In this document: piece after piece, positions 44,942 to 56,497 of the stretch
Position numbering within the stretch: position 1 is the stretch's first letter
Layout of the letters: the number at the start of each line of letters is the position of its first letter
Source of the DNA: Diplodia intermedia
Lineage: Eukaryota > Ascomycota > Dothideomycetes > Botryosphaeriales > Botryosphaeriaceae
Assembly (NCBI GenBank): GCA_021495925.1
Contig: JAKEKT010000027.1
Span: forward strand, 124,001-188,000
Length of the DNA: 64,000 nucleotides
Direction: 5' to 3'
The notes under the pieces: generated by a model
The model's database searches: none
The model's input: only the letters and a program-made list of their open reading frames with translations
What the model was told of the DNA's origin: nothing
Translations under genes and position numbers: made by a program

Positions 44942-46110
44942 ATGGCCAGTCAGCGCAACCTCAGCGCTCTGCAGAAGCAACTCTGGAGCGGCTCAATCCC
45001 GCTAGAAATCCGGCTTGCCAGCACCGAGTGCCGCACCTACGACGACTCAGACCCATATTTGGTATGACGCCTTCACGTCCCCAACGCTTGGCCACAAAGC
45101 TCAACCTGACCGGTCCCCGCCAGATCCAAGCTCCGCGACTCTCTTACATCCCTTTCCTCCTCCCCCGCCTCCACGCCTTCTTCGCCCCGGCCCTCATCAA
45201 CCCGGACGTGCATCCCACCAAGGGCTGGCTCTCCTACTCCGACGTACCGCTGAAATGGCACCACCCGCTCGGCCTCCTCTACGACCTCTACTCCGGCCTC
45301 GAGCCCTACACCCCCGACTCCATACACCACCACTCTCCGCCACCGTCCTCCCCAACCTCCCCCACGGCAACAACCCACCAGCCCGCCGAGAGTTCCCCTC
45401 TTCCCTGGCGCCTCACCCTCCACTTCGCCACGCCCGCGCCGCCCACCCTCGTGCCCCTCGACCCGGCCTACAAGGCCCACCACGACGCCTTCGTCAACGC
45501 CGTCAAGGAGGCCGACTTCCTGCGCAACGGCTCCGCCAAAGCCGCCATGTCGCTCTCCAAGGAGGCGTCGGACCGCCTGTGGGACGCCGTCGGCCGCAAC
45601 GACCTCGCCGCGTGGGACGCCGTGCACAGCAAAATGCTCGTGAGCCCGCCCGGCGCGGGCCCGCTGCGCAACGTGCCGATGAAGCTGTACCTGCCCGGCG
45701 CACCGGCCGCCGGTGGGGGCGGGGACGTGGTGGCAGCGACGCCGGGCGCCGCGGACGTTGCGGCGGCGGCGGCGGCGGCGACAACAACTGCCGAGACCAC
45801 GGGCTCACCCTCCCCGGTGGCCTCTCTGCGCGTCGTGCAAGCCCTCGTCCCGCCCACGCTGAACAGCGGCGGTGGCGGCGGCGGCGGCGGTGGAGGCGGC
45901 GCCACGTCGTCTCGAGGGCAACCGCAGACGATGGGCACTGCGCTGAACTCCATCATCCCCACCCTTTTCCCTAGCCGACGCAGTCCGCTGCTCGCCCAGC
46001 CGGTGTTGCACGGGGCGGTGGTGCCGCTGAGCGCTCCGGTCGAGGAGTTGCTGAAGGCGGCGGCGTATCCGGATGGGTTCTTGCACGTTGCTGTCGTCAT
46101 GATGAGTTGA
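44942..46110 (+). CDS. ATG5: Autophagy protein Atg5
   Basis: Atg5 is joined to Atg12 and, with Atg16, promotes Atg8 lipidation at the phagophore. Exons are 44942-45061 and 45124-46110, giving 368 aa. The N-terminus has LQKQLWSGSIPLEIRLAST and, across the intron, PYLIQAPRLSYIPFLLPRLH. Then follow GWLSYSDVPLKWHHPLGLLY and DLYSGLEP; VNAVKEADFLRNGSAKAAMS contains the expected Atg12-acceptor lysine (Lys168 in this model, by analogy with human Lys130). The C-terminal ubiquitin-fold includes RNVPMKLYLPG and ends PDGFLHVAVVMM. Within that second fold lies a long insertion with an Ala run and a Gly run, encoded by GCG and GGC microsatellites (about 45755-45900); such runs probably loop out of the fold and vary in length. 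Confidence 0.94.
45755..45900. repeat. GCG/GGC trinucleotide tracts inside ATG5
   Basis: A (GCG)n run near 45760-45780 encodes poly-Ala and a (GGC)n run near 45868-45899 encodes poly-Gly. Both keep frame and are likely length-polymorphic. Confidence 0.8.
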
Positions 46111-46798
46111 GAAAGAAACAGGAAACGGAAGGAATGGCTCGCTGGGGCTGGTAGGGGTCAAGTGGGGAGGGGGAATGCCCGCGCGGTATCGGGAGGAAAG
46201 AGGGCATATGGATGCAAGTGGATGATTGCGCCTTGAAAACTTTGGAGTTGGGATAGACGGGGGTGGCGCTTGCATGGCAGAGCGAGTGTGGTCAGGATAG
46301 CGAGCCTGAAATGGAAGGCATGATTAATCGAAATACACAGGGTGCGTGAACTTTCCAGCATTGCACTTGCATGGAGGCGGCGATATGAGTGAAGGGAACG
46401 ATTCTGAAGTTGGTTCATTGTGTTGTGCAGTAGCACCCTGGCGTTGAGTAAACCACGCAAGGAGTTGGGCAAGGCAATGGTCTTCACTGCCCGAGATTCA
46501 AAGGTTGAAGATCGAAAAGAACGATGCAAGCATGTCGCCCAAGTTCCATTCTGAGTTGCAAAGAATGCATCCAACTCTATCAGATCTTTTTCTTTTTTTT
46601 TCAAAGCCAACAAAAAACAAGCCCAAGGATTATATACTGCTTGTAGGGACAGGTGATAGGGCTACAGTGTCGGGAAGGTTTTGGATAAACATAAAAATAG
46701 AAAAGACAAAAAACCGAAACGATGCAGGTATTCCTCCGTCTATAAAATCCCGCCTTTTCAAAGGTCCCAACACCTTTTCCAAAAGTGAAAGTTGGGGA
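46111..46798. other. Convergent 3' regions, ATG5 and ODC
   Basis: 688 bp. It contains T- and A-rich patches near 46580-46620 and 46690-46715 that could be the 3' processing region of the ODC transcript. No protein-like ORF. Confidence 0.4.
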
Positions 46799-48194
46799 TT
46801 ACATGCCCAGAAGGGCACTGGCACCAGGCTCGCTGGAGACGTAGACCGTCTCGTGCTTGTCGCTGAAGCCGTTGAAACGAGTGGCGGAACACTTCGTGTA
46901 GGCACCCATCTCCTCAAAGTAGAGCCAGTCGCCAACGTCGATCTCCTCGGCGAACGACGCCTTCTCCGAAATGCAGTCGATGCCATCACAAGTCGGGCCC
47001 CAGATGGAGTAGTCAGTCGGGCGGCGGCCGTCTACGTCGAATTCGCACGCCTCCTGGTCGTGCAAGAAGCGGTCGCCCAATCGGAGGATGCGAGGCACCG
47101 GGTGCTGGTGGTCAAACATGATGCTAGAGAAGTTGCCGTAGACTCCGTCGTTCAGGTACAGCATGTAGGACGTAGTATCCAGCTGCTCATCACGCACGGT
47201 GCGGCGCGCAATGACGTTGCACGCAATGTTGAAAGCCGAGGAGACGTAGTAGCGGCCGGGTTCTCCAATGACACGGATGTGCGGTGGAAAGTGCGTGTCT
47301 AGCGAATCGGACAGGACTGCAGCCATCTCCTCGAAGGTCTCGCCGGAGAAACCGCCGCCAACATCCAGGGTGTGCATGTTGAAGCCAAGCTCCTCGGCTT
47401 GATCGAAGACGGTGCGGGCGTCCTCAACAGCTTTGATGAAGGCTTGAGGGTCGGACGCACCGGAGCCTACGTGGAAGGCAACGCCAACCACGTTGAGATC
47501 CAGTTGCTTGGCAAGCTCAAGCAGGTCCTTGGTAGTGTCCATGGGTGCGCCGAACTTGAGACTGAGGCGGCACAGACTGGCCGAATCATCGGTGAGGATG
47601 CGCAGGTACAACTCAGCATCCGGGAAGAGTTTCTTCGTCTTGTACAGCTCGTCGGCGTTGTCAAACGTCATCTGCTTGACGTTCTGCTGGGCAGCATACC
47701 GCACGTACGAGTTGGTCTTGCAGGGCTGTGCGTAGATAATACGCGACGGATCGATGCCCATCTTCAGGACCTGCTCAATCTCAGCCTTGGAGGCACAGTC
47801 AAAACCGGTGCCTAGCTCGGCCAGCAGGCGGATGACTTGAGGATCAGGGTTGCACTTGACAGCTTCAAGACGTCAGCGAAGTCGGCACCAGCGCCACTTC
47901 CGGGAACATCTTACCGTAGTGCGGCTTGACCCGCTTGAGGTTCATCTTCCAACGGAGGTGCTGGCGGTAGACCTCGCCCATATCAGCCACGAAGAAAGCA
48001 TCTTCTTCGCCCGCCTCACAGGAATCATGATCGATAGTGTCGACACGTTTCTTGAACGCTTCACCAATTAGGCGCTTGGCATAGCTGGCGCCATGGTTGT
48101 TTTCGGCAGCTACGGGGCTGTGTTGCACCGGTGTAAATGTCTTGATCGACAACGGTGCGTACTGCTCGGTAGTGGTGATAGCAGAAGGTGCCAT
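46799..48194 (-). CDS. SPE1: Ornithine decarboxylase
   Basis: PLP enzyme making putrescine from ornithine, the first step of polyamine synthesis, cytosolic. Exon 1 is 48194-47915 and exon 2 is 47862-46799, giving 447 aa. The intron lies inside the PLP-lysine motif: PHY/AVKCNPDP, with the Schiff-base Lys at position 96. Other motifs are LGTGFDCAS-type sequence after it, RIIYAQPCKTNSYVRYAA, VGVAFHVGSGASDPQ, LDVGGGFSGE, GEPGRYYVSSAFN (PLP phosphate site), WGPTCDGIDC (active-site Cys) and FNGF near the end. All catalytic residues are present. The leader upstream (48195 to at least 48480) has no ATG in the nearest 280 nt, so simple uORF control is not evident near the start. Confidence 0.96.
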
Positions 48195-49658
48195 AACCAG
48201 GGCTGTTCGTTCCTGGCGGGTTTGTTTGATTGTGCGAATGCGCGGAAAGTCCTGTTAAGGGGGTCGGAACGGCTCGAATCCGAGGCTGAGTGTTGACAGG
48301 CGAGGCCTCCTCGACTCTTCCTCGTGGAGAGGAAGAACCACAGAGAGCGTCCTATGCGGCAGCTGGGTGTGCGGGAAGTCCGGGGGAGAGGTTTGATTTG
48401 ACGAGAAAATCAAACTCTCAAGCTCAAAAGGCAACTTCAGCAGAAGGCGGAGGCAGGTTGTTGAGGGTGTCGATGTTTTTGGGGCGAACGGCAACTTGAA
48501 GAGCTACTGCTGCAGAGGCCGTTGGGGCCGTCTTGGTGGCGGTGCCTTTGATGCGACCAAAGGCAGTCGGTGGTGGAGTTCCAGGACGTCTGTGGATGGG
48601 AAGTCAGCGTCAGCGCAGCGCAGCATCGCGGTGAGCGGTCGACGGTGGCGGGGGTCAGGGCCTGCGGAAGGAGGACACCGGGCGCAGGCTACGGGAGTTG
48701 TGGCTACGTACCGCAGTGAGTCACTCCGACGAGGCTGGAAGGCAGGCGAATCGCGGATGCAATTGAAGCTGGCGAGGGCAGCGACGCGGATGCCGGGGGG
48801 ATGGACGCGTGAATGAGGGCGTTGGGGGGAGTGATGGGAGGGAGAGGGTCGCGATCGAGGGGCGTGGTGAATTTTGAGTCGGGTGCGCCTGGAGCTTGCG
48901 CCCGCGTGCCTGAGCCGGCTTGTGACGACAGGCGAGCGCTTCCCCAGCCCAGAACCTGCCGCGCTAACGAAAATACCGCATCCCAGTTCCCAGCTTTGCG
49001 TGCCGCATCACTAAGCACACGCCCGCCGCCCGCCAATGACGACGCCCCGGAGCGCCGCCCGGCACTGCCGTCATGGCACGGGCATCGATCAGCCGTAGGG
49101 CTGCCATCGCCCAAGGCATCCACCGCATCTGTACATTCGCCACCCCTGGAGCAAATGCAGCTGGCCTCTCTTGCACTCAAGTTCACAACGAACACAAGTC
49201 TTCGTTCACGCCCAAGATGCAGAGCCACATAGGTGCCATTGAGAAAGAATGTCCCCCGTTCGCCCTCCGCCTCTGCATGGTCAGATCCTTGTGTGCACGT
49301 ACACCCTGCAATTACAGACACGCTTCCTTCCACTGCCTCGCACGAGGCTGTGTCTCGAGTCAGACACACTGGTCGGGCGCCACCCCTGGACGGCCGTCTC
49401 GGGCGTGGCCCTGTCAAAGGTGGCGGGTGAGGACCATGCCACCCCAGCTCGCCGACTTGATGCTGTAACATCCTGGGTCTTGGCCTAAAAGCGAAGCCGG
49501 ATGCTCCGTTGAGAGTCAAAAGGTTTCGTGCGCAGACAAGAGCCCACCGGTTGGTGAACTTGAAATATCCAAATGGGTGCCTTGGTGCTGTGCGGCTGAT
49601 GCCGTCCTCGGTGCCAAGGCATCTTCTCCGTGGTCACGGCGCGGGTGCTTGCAGCTTG
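48195..49658. other. ODC upstream region
   Basis: 1.46 kb between the ODC start and the 3' end of the methyltransferase, both on the minus strand. A 271-codon minus ORF at 48704-49519 has no family character and is taken as chance. This probably contains the ODC promoter and a long 5' UTR. Confidence 0.4.
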
Positions 49659-50841
49659 CTACGGAGAAACCGAAAGACGGTGGGCGACAGCGTGCGGTTC
49701 CCTGGGCGAATCCCTAGGGGAGCGAGGCCGAGACGCAGAGTGAAAGATGTAGATGTCGATGTGGCCAGAGAAGCCGTAATCCGCATCATCTTGAGGCAGA
49801 GGTTGACGGGTTTTGACGGCCTGGATAAAGCCGCCCTTCTTCATCAGTTCAAAGAAGACGGCTTCACTCTCATGTCGAACCTTCATTGCCAGTACTACGA
49901 TGGCCTTGGGGGATCTTGCGGCGAGAGCCGTTAGGGTATTCACCAGAGCTGGGCTGCTGTCGGGATTGTACGTGCAATCGGAAATGATGATCATGTCGTA
50001 CTGGCGCTCGCGCACAACTTGCGGCAGGGCTTCATCCCAGTCCAGTGGCACGAAGGTGGCGTTAGACGACATGGCCGGATTCATCCCGTCGATGTTCTTC
50101 TCGGCAATCTCCCGTGCTTCAGGCAGGTCGGTGAGGGTGACCTCACAGTCAGGGACAATCTGCGCTAGACTGATGCCAACAATGCCGCAGCCAGTGCCTA
50201 GTTCGAGCACATGGAGCTTCTTGTAGGTGGCAGAGCTAAGGGTTGAGTCCAGGAGCGGCAGGCTGTCGTACTGCATGGCGATGGTTTTGTCGAAGAAAGC
50301 CGCCATGCCCACGCCGGCATCCCTTGCACGCGTCAACAAAGAGACTCAGACGGGGCCAGTGCAGGGGAACGAACCAGATATGACGCGCAATGCTGTCGCC
50401 AGTCTCTTCCCAAATGCTCAGCGTGCGGTTGCTCAGCGGCGTGAAGCGGCGCTCCACCTTTTTCTCGGCTTCCCTGATGCCGGCTGGGGCGTCGAGGATG
50501 GAGCTCCAGGCAGAGATCAGAGAGGGGAGCTCGGGGTGGTTGTCCTGTCTCTCGAAGCGGTCGGAAACCTGGTTGCTCTTGGGGCCAATGTGCATGACCA
50601 CAGGCCAGTCCAGATCGCAACAGCGGACGTCGAAGCTCACGGCGAGGGCGCGCATGCCGGCGGTCCACTTGAGGCTCTTGCGCAGGAATATGTCGCCATT
50701 GTACTCGGGCGAGCGAATGGTGGCAGCGAGCGCAATGTCGGCGGCCAGGAAGTCTTCGCCCAGGTCCGAAGTGACGGTGACCAGCGCGCTGATGGTGTTG
50801 CCGTCGGTTCTGGGAACCTTCAAAAAACGAATGTACCTCAT
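49659..50841 (-). CDS. Class-16 SAM-dependent protein methyltransferase (METTL21/Rrg1-like)
   Basis: Exon 1 is 50841-50375 and exon 2 is 50322-49659 (52-nt intron, GTTCGT donor), giving 376 aa. SAM-binding motif I is HVLELGTGCGIVGISLA; the acidic post-motif I is EVTLTDLPEA; the catalytic-loop region is MIIISDCTYNPDSSPALV, the D/S-DCxYN pattern of protein lysine methyltransferases in the Methyltransferase_16 family. The junction (SIARHIW/DAGVGMAAFFDK) restores the conserved W-x-A-x5-F start of the fold. The N-terminal 150 residues (YIRFLKVPRTDG, LVTVTSDLGEDFLAADIALA) are the extra domain seen in fungal Rrg1-type proteins. Substrate unknown; Rrg1 in fission yeast is a glucose-responsive relative. 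The C-terminus is Ser/Arg/Pro-rich. Confidence 0.88.
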
Positions 50842-51615
50842 GGCGGCGGCGGGCAGGCGGGCGCTGCGCAGCGGGAGCAGGCGGGGAGCGCTGAGGTTTA
50901 TGAAAGGCTGGCCGAAACAGCCTACCGAGCAGGGCGGCAGCTGGCCTCACTGGTGGCGCCGAAAATACCAGTGCTGCAGCAGGTGGTGATGGGGGACACC
51001 AGACAGCGGGTGGTGCCGAGCGGTCCAGGCCTTTCGCTATCTCGATCCACAGGCAGTCGCAGCCGGGGCATGGGCACTCGATCCCAAAATGGCAGCGAAT
51101 CGTGGCTGCACGGAAAACCCGAAGGCGGCCTACTGTCAATGGTGTGTCTGGTCCGCTTAGTGGCGCACTTGGGCCTGACCCCGTGTCGGCGGCTGCGGTG
51201 TGGCCGCACGCAGCACTGGAGAATGCGGTCAGGCTGGCTGCAGCCCACGAGCCGCCCTGCGAATGGAGGGGCCCTGCCCTGCGCCGGCGCCGGCGCTGGC
51301 CAAATTTTGTTCCACCCCGCTGCTCCGTCTCCCGTCTCCGCCCCGGCCCAAGCTTGTGCCTGCCTTGTCTCTGACGTTGACGTCGCGCCCGACCGCTCGA
51401 CCGCCCGCCTCTCGTTCGTGCTGCTGCGCAGCCGTGCACATGTCGACCGCCTTTTGACGCGGTGCTGCCCCGCGCCTGTCCATTGCCGCCTGCTGCCCCG
51501 TCGCACAGGCTCTGAGGCCGCCGTTGCTGCCTCGCCCATGTGGCCTTGCTGACCCACTTGTCTCGGCCCAACACCCTCGTCCAACCGCCGGCCTCTCCTC
51601 ACCAGCTCCCTCGCC
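50842..51615. promoter_or_regulatory. Divergent promoter, methyltransferase and unknown gene
   Basis: 774 bp between divergent start codons, GC-rich, crossed by chance ORFs on both strands. No distinct element seen. Confidence 0.4.
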
Positions 51616-53039
51616 ATGTATCGCAATCGCAACGACCCGCGCCTTCGGCGCACGCTGGACGAGCTCTCTCACAACATCGAGTCCGCAAACGAGGCTGCCC
51701 AGGAAGGCATCTACGCCTTCTCGCACAACTACATCAACCCTTGCGTCGCGTCGGTGAGCCGGTGCTTCGAGGCATGCGCTGCTCCCTGCCTTGGCTCTCG
51801 CGAGGATCGCCTGCTCCGCAGAAGAAGGGGCCGTGGCCGCGCCCGCGCAGAACACTACTTTGACTTCTACGATGACTGGGAAGAGGAGGAGAACGATGAC
51901 CCGTTTGCTTGGGGCAACAGCGAATTCGACCGCCTCTTGGCTGGCCAGGGCTCCTCGTCGCAGCCGGGTCGGCAACGTGCGATGAGCTATGGCGCACGCC
52001 GTGGCGACGCGCGGCATCCTGCCGGCCGCCGAAAGAGCGTTGCCCCGCCGCACGATGGTAGCCCGGATCCCACCATAATACCCACCAGTTCGTATTTTGG
52101 TTTCCTGGGACGGCTTCCATTCAGACTTGGCGGTAAGGGCCTGCGCTATAAACCTTCTGCTGCAGATCTCCAGGACCACCCGGGCGCGTCCCGGCGATCG
52201 CTGGAAGAGCATGACCCGTTGATTGAAGAACCTGAGGAATTCCCTCCATATCTGGCCCACCGAAGACAAAGAAGTGGAACGAACGAGTCAGGTGTGACGT
52301 CCGACTCGTTGAGCTCCAGAGGAGATATCTTGCCCAGCGAGGATGAGCTGGACGACGCCGTGCCGTTAGATGATGAATTCGCCATGGCGCTCGAGCGCCG
52401 GAACACTGCTACGTTTTTGGATGATACAAGCAGTGGCAAGACACCCAATTCAAGACGCCCTCGCGCGTCTCGAACATCCACGAGGACTGTGTCATCGAAG
52501 GGCACCCGAGACTCAAGAAGGCGCTCGACCGCGACCTCTCCTTCCGTTGATAAACGCTCCGAAGCCGGCATTCAGGAGGTTCCAACTCTGTCCGAACTCA
52601 AGTTCGAGGAAGTGAGGATACAGAAAGAGGAGGAGGAAAACATTGAGAGGAGACGAGATGCTGCTCGGGCGCTTGCCGTCAGGCGTGGTCTTAAAATCGA
52701 AGAGGACATGGTTTGTTTAAATCCCGTGCAGTTACTGGATGCTTTACTAAAGTACAGGCGCAGACTATGCCTTCCGAGACCAAGTCTCCAATCGGCTCGC
52801 CGAAGCGAAAAGCAGCCATGTCGGAGATTAGAAGTGCTCCCGCTTCACCACCCAGAAGCCCACGTCCTGGAGGCACTATTCCGTTCCCAAGCTTTGATAG
52901 CCACCCGACTTCTCTCGCAACATCGCCCACATCACACCCCCATGCTTTCGGGGGCTCGACACCTATCAAGCCGACCAAGGAAGACAACCAAGGATTTGTT
53001 CCGGCGAAACTTCCGAGCTTTGCAGCACGACCTGAGTGA
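51616..53039 (+). CDS. Conserved-type fungal protein of unknown function
   Basis: Exon 1 is 51616-52710 and exon 2 is 52758-53039, across a 47-nt intron (GTTTGT ... TACTAAA ... CAG), giving 458 aa. The N-terminal 60 residues are helical (LRRTLDELSHNIESANEAAQ) and end in a Cys cluster (CVASVSRCFEACAAPCLGS) that could be palmitoylated; then comes an acidic-aromatic segment (YFDFYDDWEEEENDDPFAWG). Next is a long Ser/Arg-rich region, followed by a charged helix (ELKFEEVRIQKEEEENIERR). Exon 2 encodes a Ser-Pro-rich tail (SPKRKAAMSEIR, SPPRSPRPGGTIPFPSF) with several proline-directed phosphosites. If the intron is not spliced the frame continues to 53196 with unrelated sequence, so the spliced form is preferred. 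No enzyme motif. The family is not recognised. Confidence 0.75.
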
Positions 53040-55775
53040 AATTGCCATCGTAGTCACAACGTTGACTAAAAGATCTGGTGAACCAGCTCGGAATCCTCTA
53101 GGATTTTATTACGCAAGCGGCTGTTCAAGCCCGCTAGCCATTGAGATACCCGATACCCTGCAAAATCCGCGCGTATGGAGTGTAGTTGTTTTCTAGTTCG
53201 TAATGTTTTTGATCTAGTTTTTCTCTTGGCGCACGCTCAAGGCTCGATGAGCGAGCGAGACTTAACGCTCTGGCGCTCGCAGAGTTTGCGTTACTGATAG
53301 CCCACATTTAGAGGCAGGAGTTTTAGCACTCGCATCTGGTGACTTTCATCTAGAGTCTTTCTCCTTGTTTTTTTTTTCTTCCGTCACAAATTGGTCCACC
53401 GACGGCGTTTACTGGGGCGTTACGGACCCGCGACAGAAAGTCGTCGGGGGATTTCCTCTTCGATGCTTCATTTCCTTCTGCTTTGTTCGCTTTCCGGCGG
53501 CAGAATAGACCATCGGGCCATCTTTTCCACAGTCATGGTCGGTCCTATCAAAATAGACCAGCGAATGGTTCTCTTTGCAACTTCGAAGAAGGTTAAGACA
53601 AATTGCTCCTGCATAAGGTCTGGATCTCAGTCACCTTCCCACACACTAGATGATTAACGAATTGGATTTGATTTTGCCTCCTACGTCGTACGTTTTGTTG
53701 ACTTCAGCGGTTAAAACTAGTGGGGAATTGGCGTTTGGAAGGGGTTTCAAGCAGTCATTGCTGCAACAACGCGACACAGCCTGCGCGAGCTGTGTCTCGA
53801 TACGCAGGACGTCACACATGAGTCCGCCCCGGGGTTTTATCTCGTACGGGGGCTCGTCCTACTTGATAAGCCATTCAACGATGCCCTCTCATTCAATCTT
53901 TTGGGATTAGGTCGTGCCTCCATTTTCGGTAGTATTTTGGCTACGCTTAGGTCTTTCACACTTGCGTACTTACGACTAAAGTACAACTTATTACTTCTAC
54001 GCGTATAGTTAATAGTACTTAAGCTGTTGAAGATCGAGAGCCGCACCTAGTAATTTACCTAGAATAGTAGACCCAACTGGGCTTAATCCCACTCTGCTGT
54101 ATGATAGTCTGCTAGCTGTGACGCCCCTTCACGGGTCAATCCATTAAGGTTTCAACATAAGCCTACAGGCTTGCGACTTTCTTAGTGCTACAAGTGCCCG
54201 CCGCTTAGTCCGTCTAAGAAGTTTAAAAGTATAATATGTAGCCCCTCTTAAATCGGAAAGTGTTGCGATTTGGTGGTGTTTGGTGAGAACTAAGCTATCT
54301 GCCTGCTATTACAACAGAAAGGTAGCGCGAAAATCGTTAATCGAAGTTGTAAGAGACTAAAGCCGGTGATTTAGTACTAGTAGCAGGGCCATAGTTTAAT
54401 CAACAAGTACGTTGTGGACCAAATTTTTGTCAAGACACCGGAAAATGAACTTCCTAAATCTAAGCGGCTATTGGTTCTATAGTGTAGTGGCTAGCACTCA
54501 GGATTCTGATTTAACAGACCATTCCTGCAACCCCGGTTCGATCCCGGGTAGGACCTATTGTCTTGATCCCTTCCCTCGGTGTGGTTGTGGTAGCCGTCTT
54601 TGGCTGTGGCAGTCATGTGGGAAATTTTTTTTTTCGCCGCTCATTTGCCCGGCCGAACAACACGTAAAGCGAAAGATTAAGGTTCAATAATTAGACATTA
54701 ATAAACTAGACTATTATCTACATCCCACGAGAATCGGCATCGAACATATTATGAAGGCAGGGGGGGTTTTTTTTTATACGATTGGCAGTGGGCATGGAGG
54801 TGGAGAGGTCGCTTTCAGGACTTGCTACTCTCGGACCGGAGGTACATGATCGAACACCATCGAAATCAATCGCTAGGATTGTGAAGCCGTGAGTAACTCG
54901 TAAAATCGGGCAGTTCTAAACGTCTCTTATCATGACAAGCTCCTTGCAGAGGTAGAAAAGAATCTCGAAAAGCCGATTCTGGGAGGCAACATAGTAGGTC
55001 TAGCTTCTGCTCTGGTTTGTTGTCCTTTCAAGACCATCTGCTTGATTTGGAACTGCCGTTTAATAGAAGTACGTCACGTCGCGCTTGGAGCAGACCAGTC
55101 TGTGGAATTGCCCCGACGAGAAGCTTTGCATTGTACAGTTCCTTCTCGAAGTGGAAGGCGCCCGTCGCCCAGAAAGCTGAACATCATGGTTTTCGAACCA
55201 TGAGGCCTGAAGAAAATCGATCGAGGTGATCTGGGGGATGCATGAGGTGGGCAAGCACACCCGAAGAGGGGCCCGTGACCGGCTCAACGTGTTGCCTCTT
55301 CCGAACACTCCCTCGAGATCAGCTTTGTGAACTTATTCTGACATGTCGAAGCATTCTTTGATTCATTTGTTTCGGGGTTTCACATTGACAGATTTCATAT
55401 TTGCTTTAGCATTGATCATGATGGCGCTGGGAACATGTCTACAATGCCACTTACCTAGCCGGCCGGATTGGGTGGGCAACGCAAGTACTCGCAAAAGTCA
55501 CGCATGCGTTCTGACAAAGCCAGACTGGAAGTCCAAGCAAATCACCAATGGTTATACGGACGACACCCTAGTGAAGCCTCCATTGACACTGTGATGTTGC
55601 TGAAAAGCTCCATTGATAGGCCGCAGTCGTAATTTTTGCTGGTAATTACACCATGGTGAATCGTTTTTGGTGCGCCGACCAACGCTCAAACCCCAGGCCC
55701 CAGACTCCTTTTGTCTCCGTAGGCCTCGGGATTTTGTCGAGAAACCCCCAAATGCTTCCGCGCCGCTCAAACCAT
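53040..55775. other. AT-rich, TpA-rich island
   Basis: Base composition changes sharply here. The stretch 53860-54420 is crowded with TAG, TAA, CTA and TTA words on both strands, and 54660-54725 likewise. There is no ORF longer than about 90 codons and no transposase-like frame. The pattern resembles repeat DNA degraded by C-to-T mutation in CpA (RIP), but no specific transposon can be named. A tRNA gene lies inside it. Homopolymer tracts (T and G) occur near 54625 and 54761-54775. Confidence 0.55.
54473..54556 (+). tRNA. tRNA-Gln (anticodon CTG) with 12-nt intron
   Basis: A full cloverleaf can be drawn. The acceptor stem GGTTCTA pairs with TAGGACC (one G-T). The D arm is GTGT/GCAC with loop AGTGGCTA. 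The anticodon stem CAGGA pairs with TCCTG, with anticodon CTG at 54506-54508. The T arm is CCCGG/CCGGG with loop TTCGATC, and the discriminator is T. The intron is 54510-54521, at the standard position one base after the anticodon. The A and B boxes are intact. The nearest T-run of four or more is about 70 nt downstream, which is far for a Pol III terminator. Confidence 0.88.
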
Positions 55776-56497
55776 TTACCTGACAATACCCTCGAACCTG
55801 TTCTTGTACCACTTGATGGTCTCGTTCTGGTTGATCTTGTGCGAGGTGCCAATGGTGTTCTTGGCGCGCCTGCGCTTGGCAACACGCTCACCGGGGCGGG
55901 TCCTGTTAAATCCATCAGCTCTGCCGTTCTGTTGCCAGCCAGCCGCCAGTCCTCAGCCAGGGTGTACGCACATGCAGCAGTAGAAGTCCATGCCGTAGAT
56001 ACCGATGGCAGGGTCGTACTTGATACCAAGATCGATGTGCTCGCTGATACCGAAGCCGAAGTTGCCAGTCTCGGAGAAGTTGCGCTTCCTCAGCTCGTAC
56101 TCCTTGACCTTGAGACCACGCTCGAGAATCTCCTCGGCCTTGGGGCCACGGACGGTGACGTGGACAGCGATCTTTTCGTTACGACGGATACCGAAGGTAC
56201 GGACGGTGTAGCGGGCCTTGCCTGTCGGACGCAAAATCAGTCAGGGCGTGTGTGGCAGTGGCGACTCGATCCCGGGCGATGCATACTGTAGACGGGGGTT
56301 TGACCGGACAGCTGCTCAAGCACCTTGGCGGCACGAGTGAGCCTGTCACCAGACTCGCCGACGGAGATGTTGAGGACCAGCTTCTGGACGCGCAACTCCC
56401 TCATGGGGTTGGCGGACTTGTCGGACTTCTCGGCCTGCGTGAAAGCATCGTCAGCGCGACGGCAGGCGGGTTACCAGAACGGCAGCGGGCATACCAT
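55776..56497 (-). CDS. RPL11: 60S ribosomal protein uL5 (RPL11)
   Basis: Large-subunit protein uL5, which binds 5S rRNA in the central protuberance. Four exons: 56497-56495, 56434-56287, 56221-55972 and 55902-55776, giving 175 aa, the normal length. Exon 1 is the ATG alone, split from the rest by a 60-nt intron. Family sequence: NPMRELRVQKLVLNISVGES, LTRAAKVLEQLSGQTPVYS/KARYTVRTFGIRRNEKIAVH, GFGISEHIDLGIKYDPAIGI, YGMDFYCCM/TRPGERVAKRRRAKN and IKWYKNRFEGIVR. All three introns have good branch and acceptor sites, and every junction matches the family. Intron-rich 5' ends are common in fungal ribosomal protein genes. Head-to-head with SmB. Confidence 0.95.

Noticed and set aside
48704..49519. 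271-codon minus-strand ORF upstream of ODC
   Set aside because: No family character, mixed codon use, several overlapping frames of similar length; more likely ODC promoter/leader.
52711..53196. Read-through extension of the 51616 gene to 53196
   Set aside because: A standard intron (52711-52757) leads to a second exon whose Ser-Pro-rich tail continues the protein's style; the read-through is unrelated sequence.
55185..55202. Palindrome CATGGTT-TTCG-AACCATG, resembling a tRNA T-arm or B box
   Set aside because: No acceptor, D or anticodon arm can be built around it on either strand; just a hairpin in the AT-rich island.
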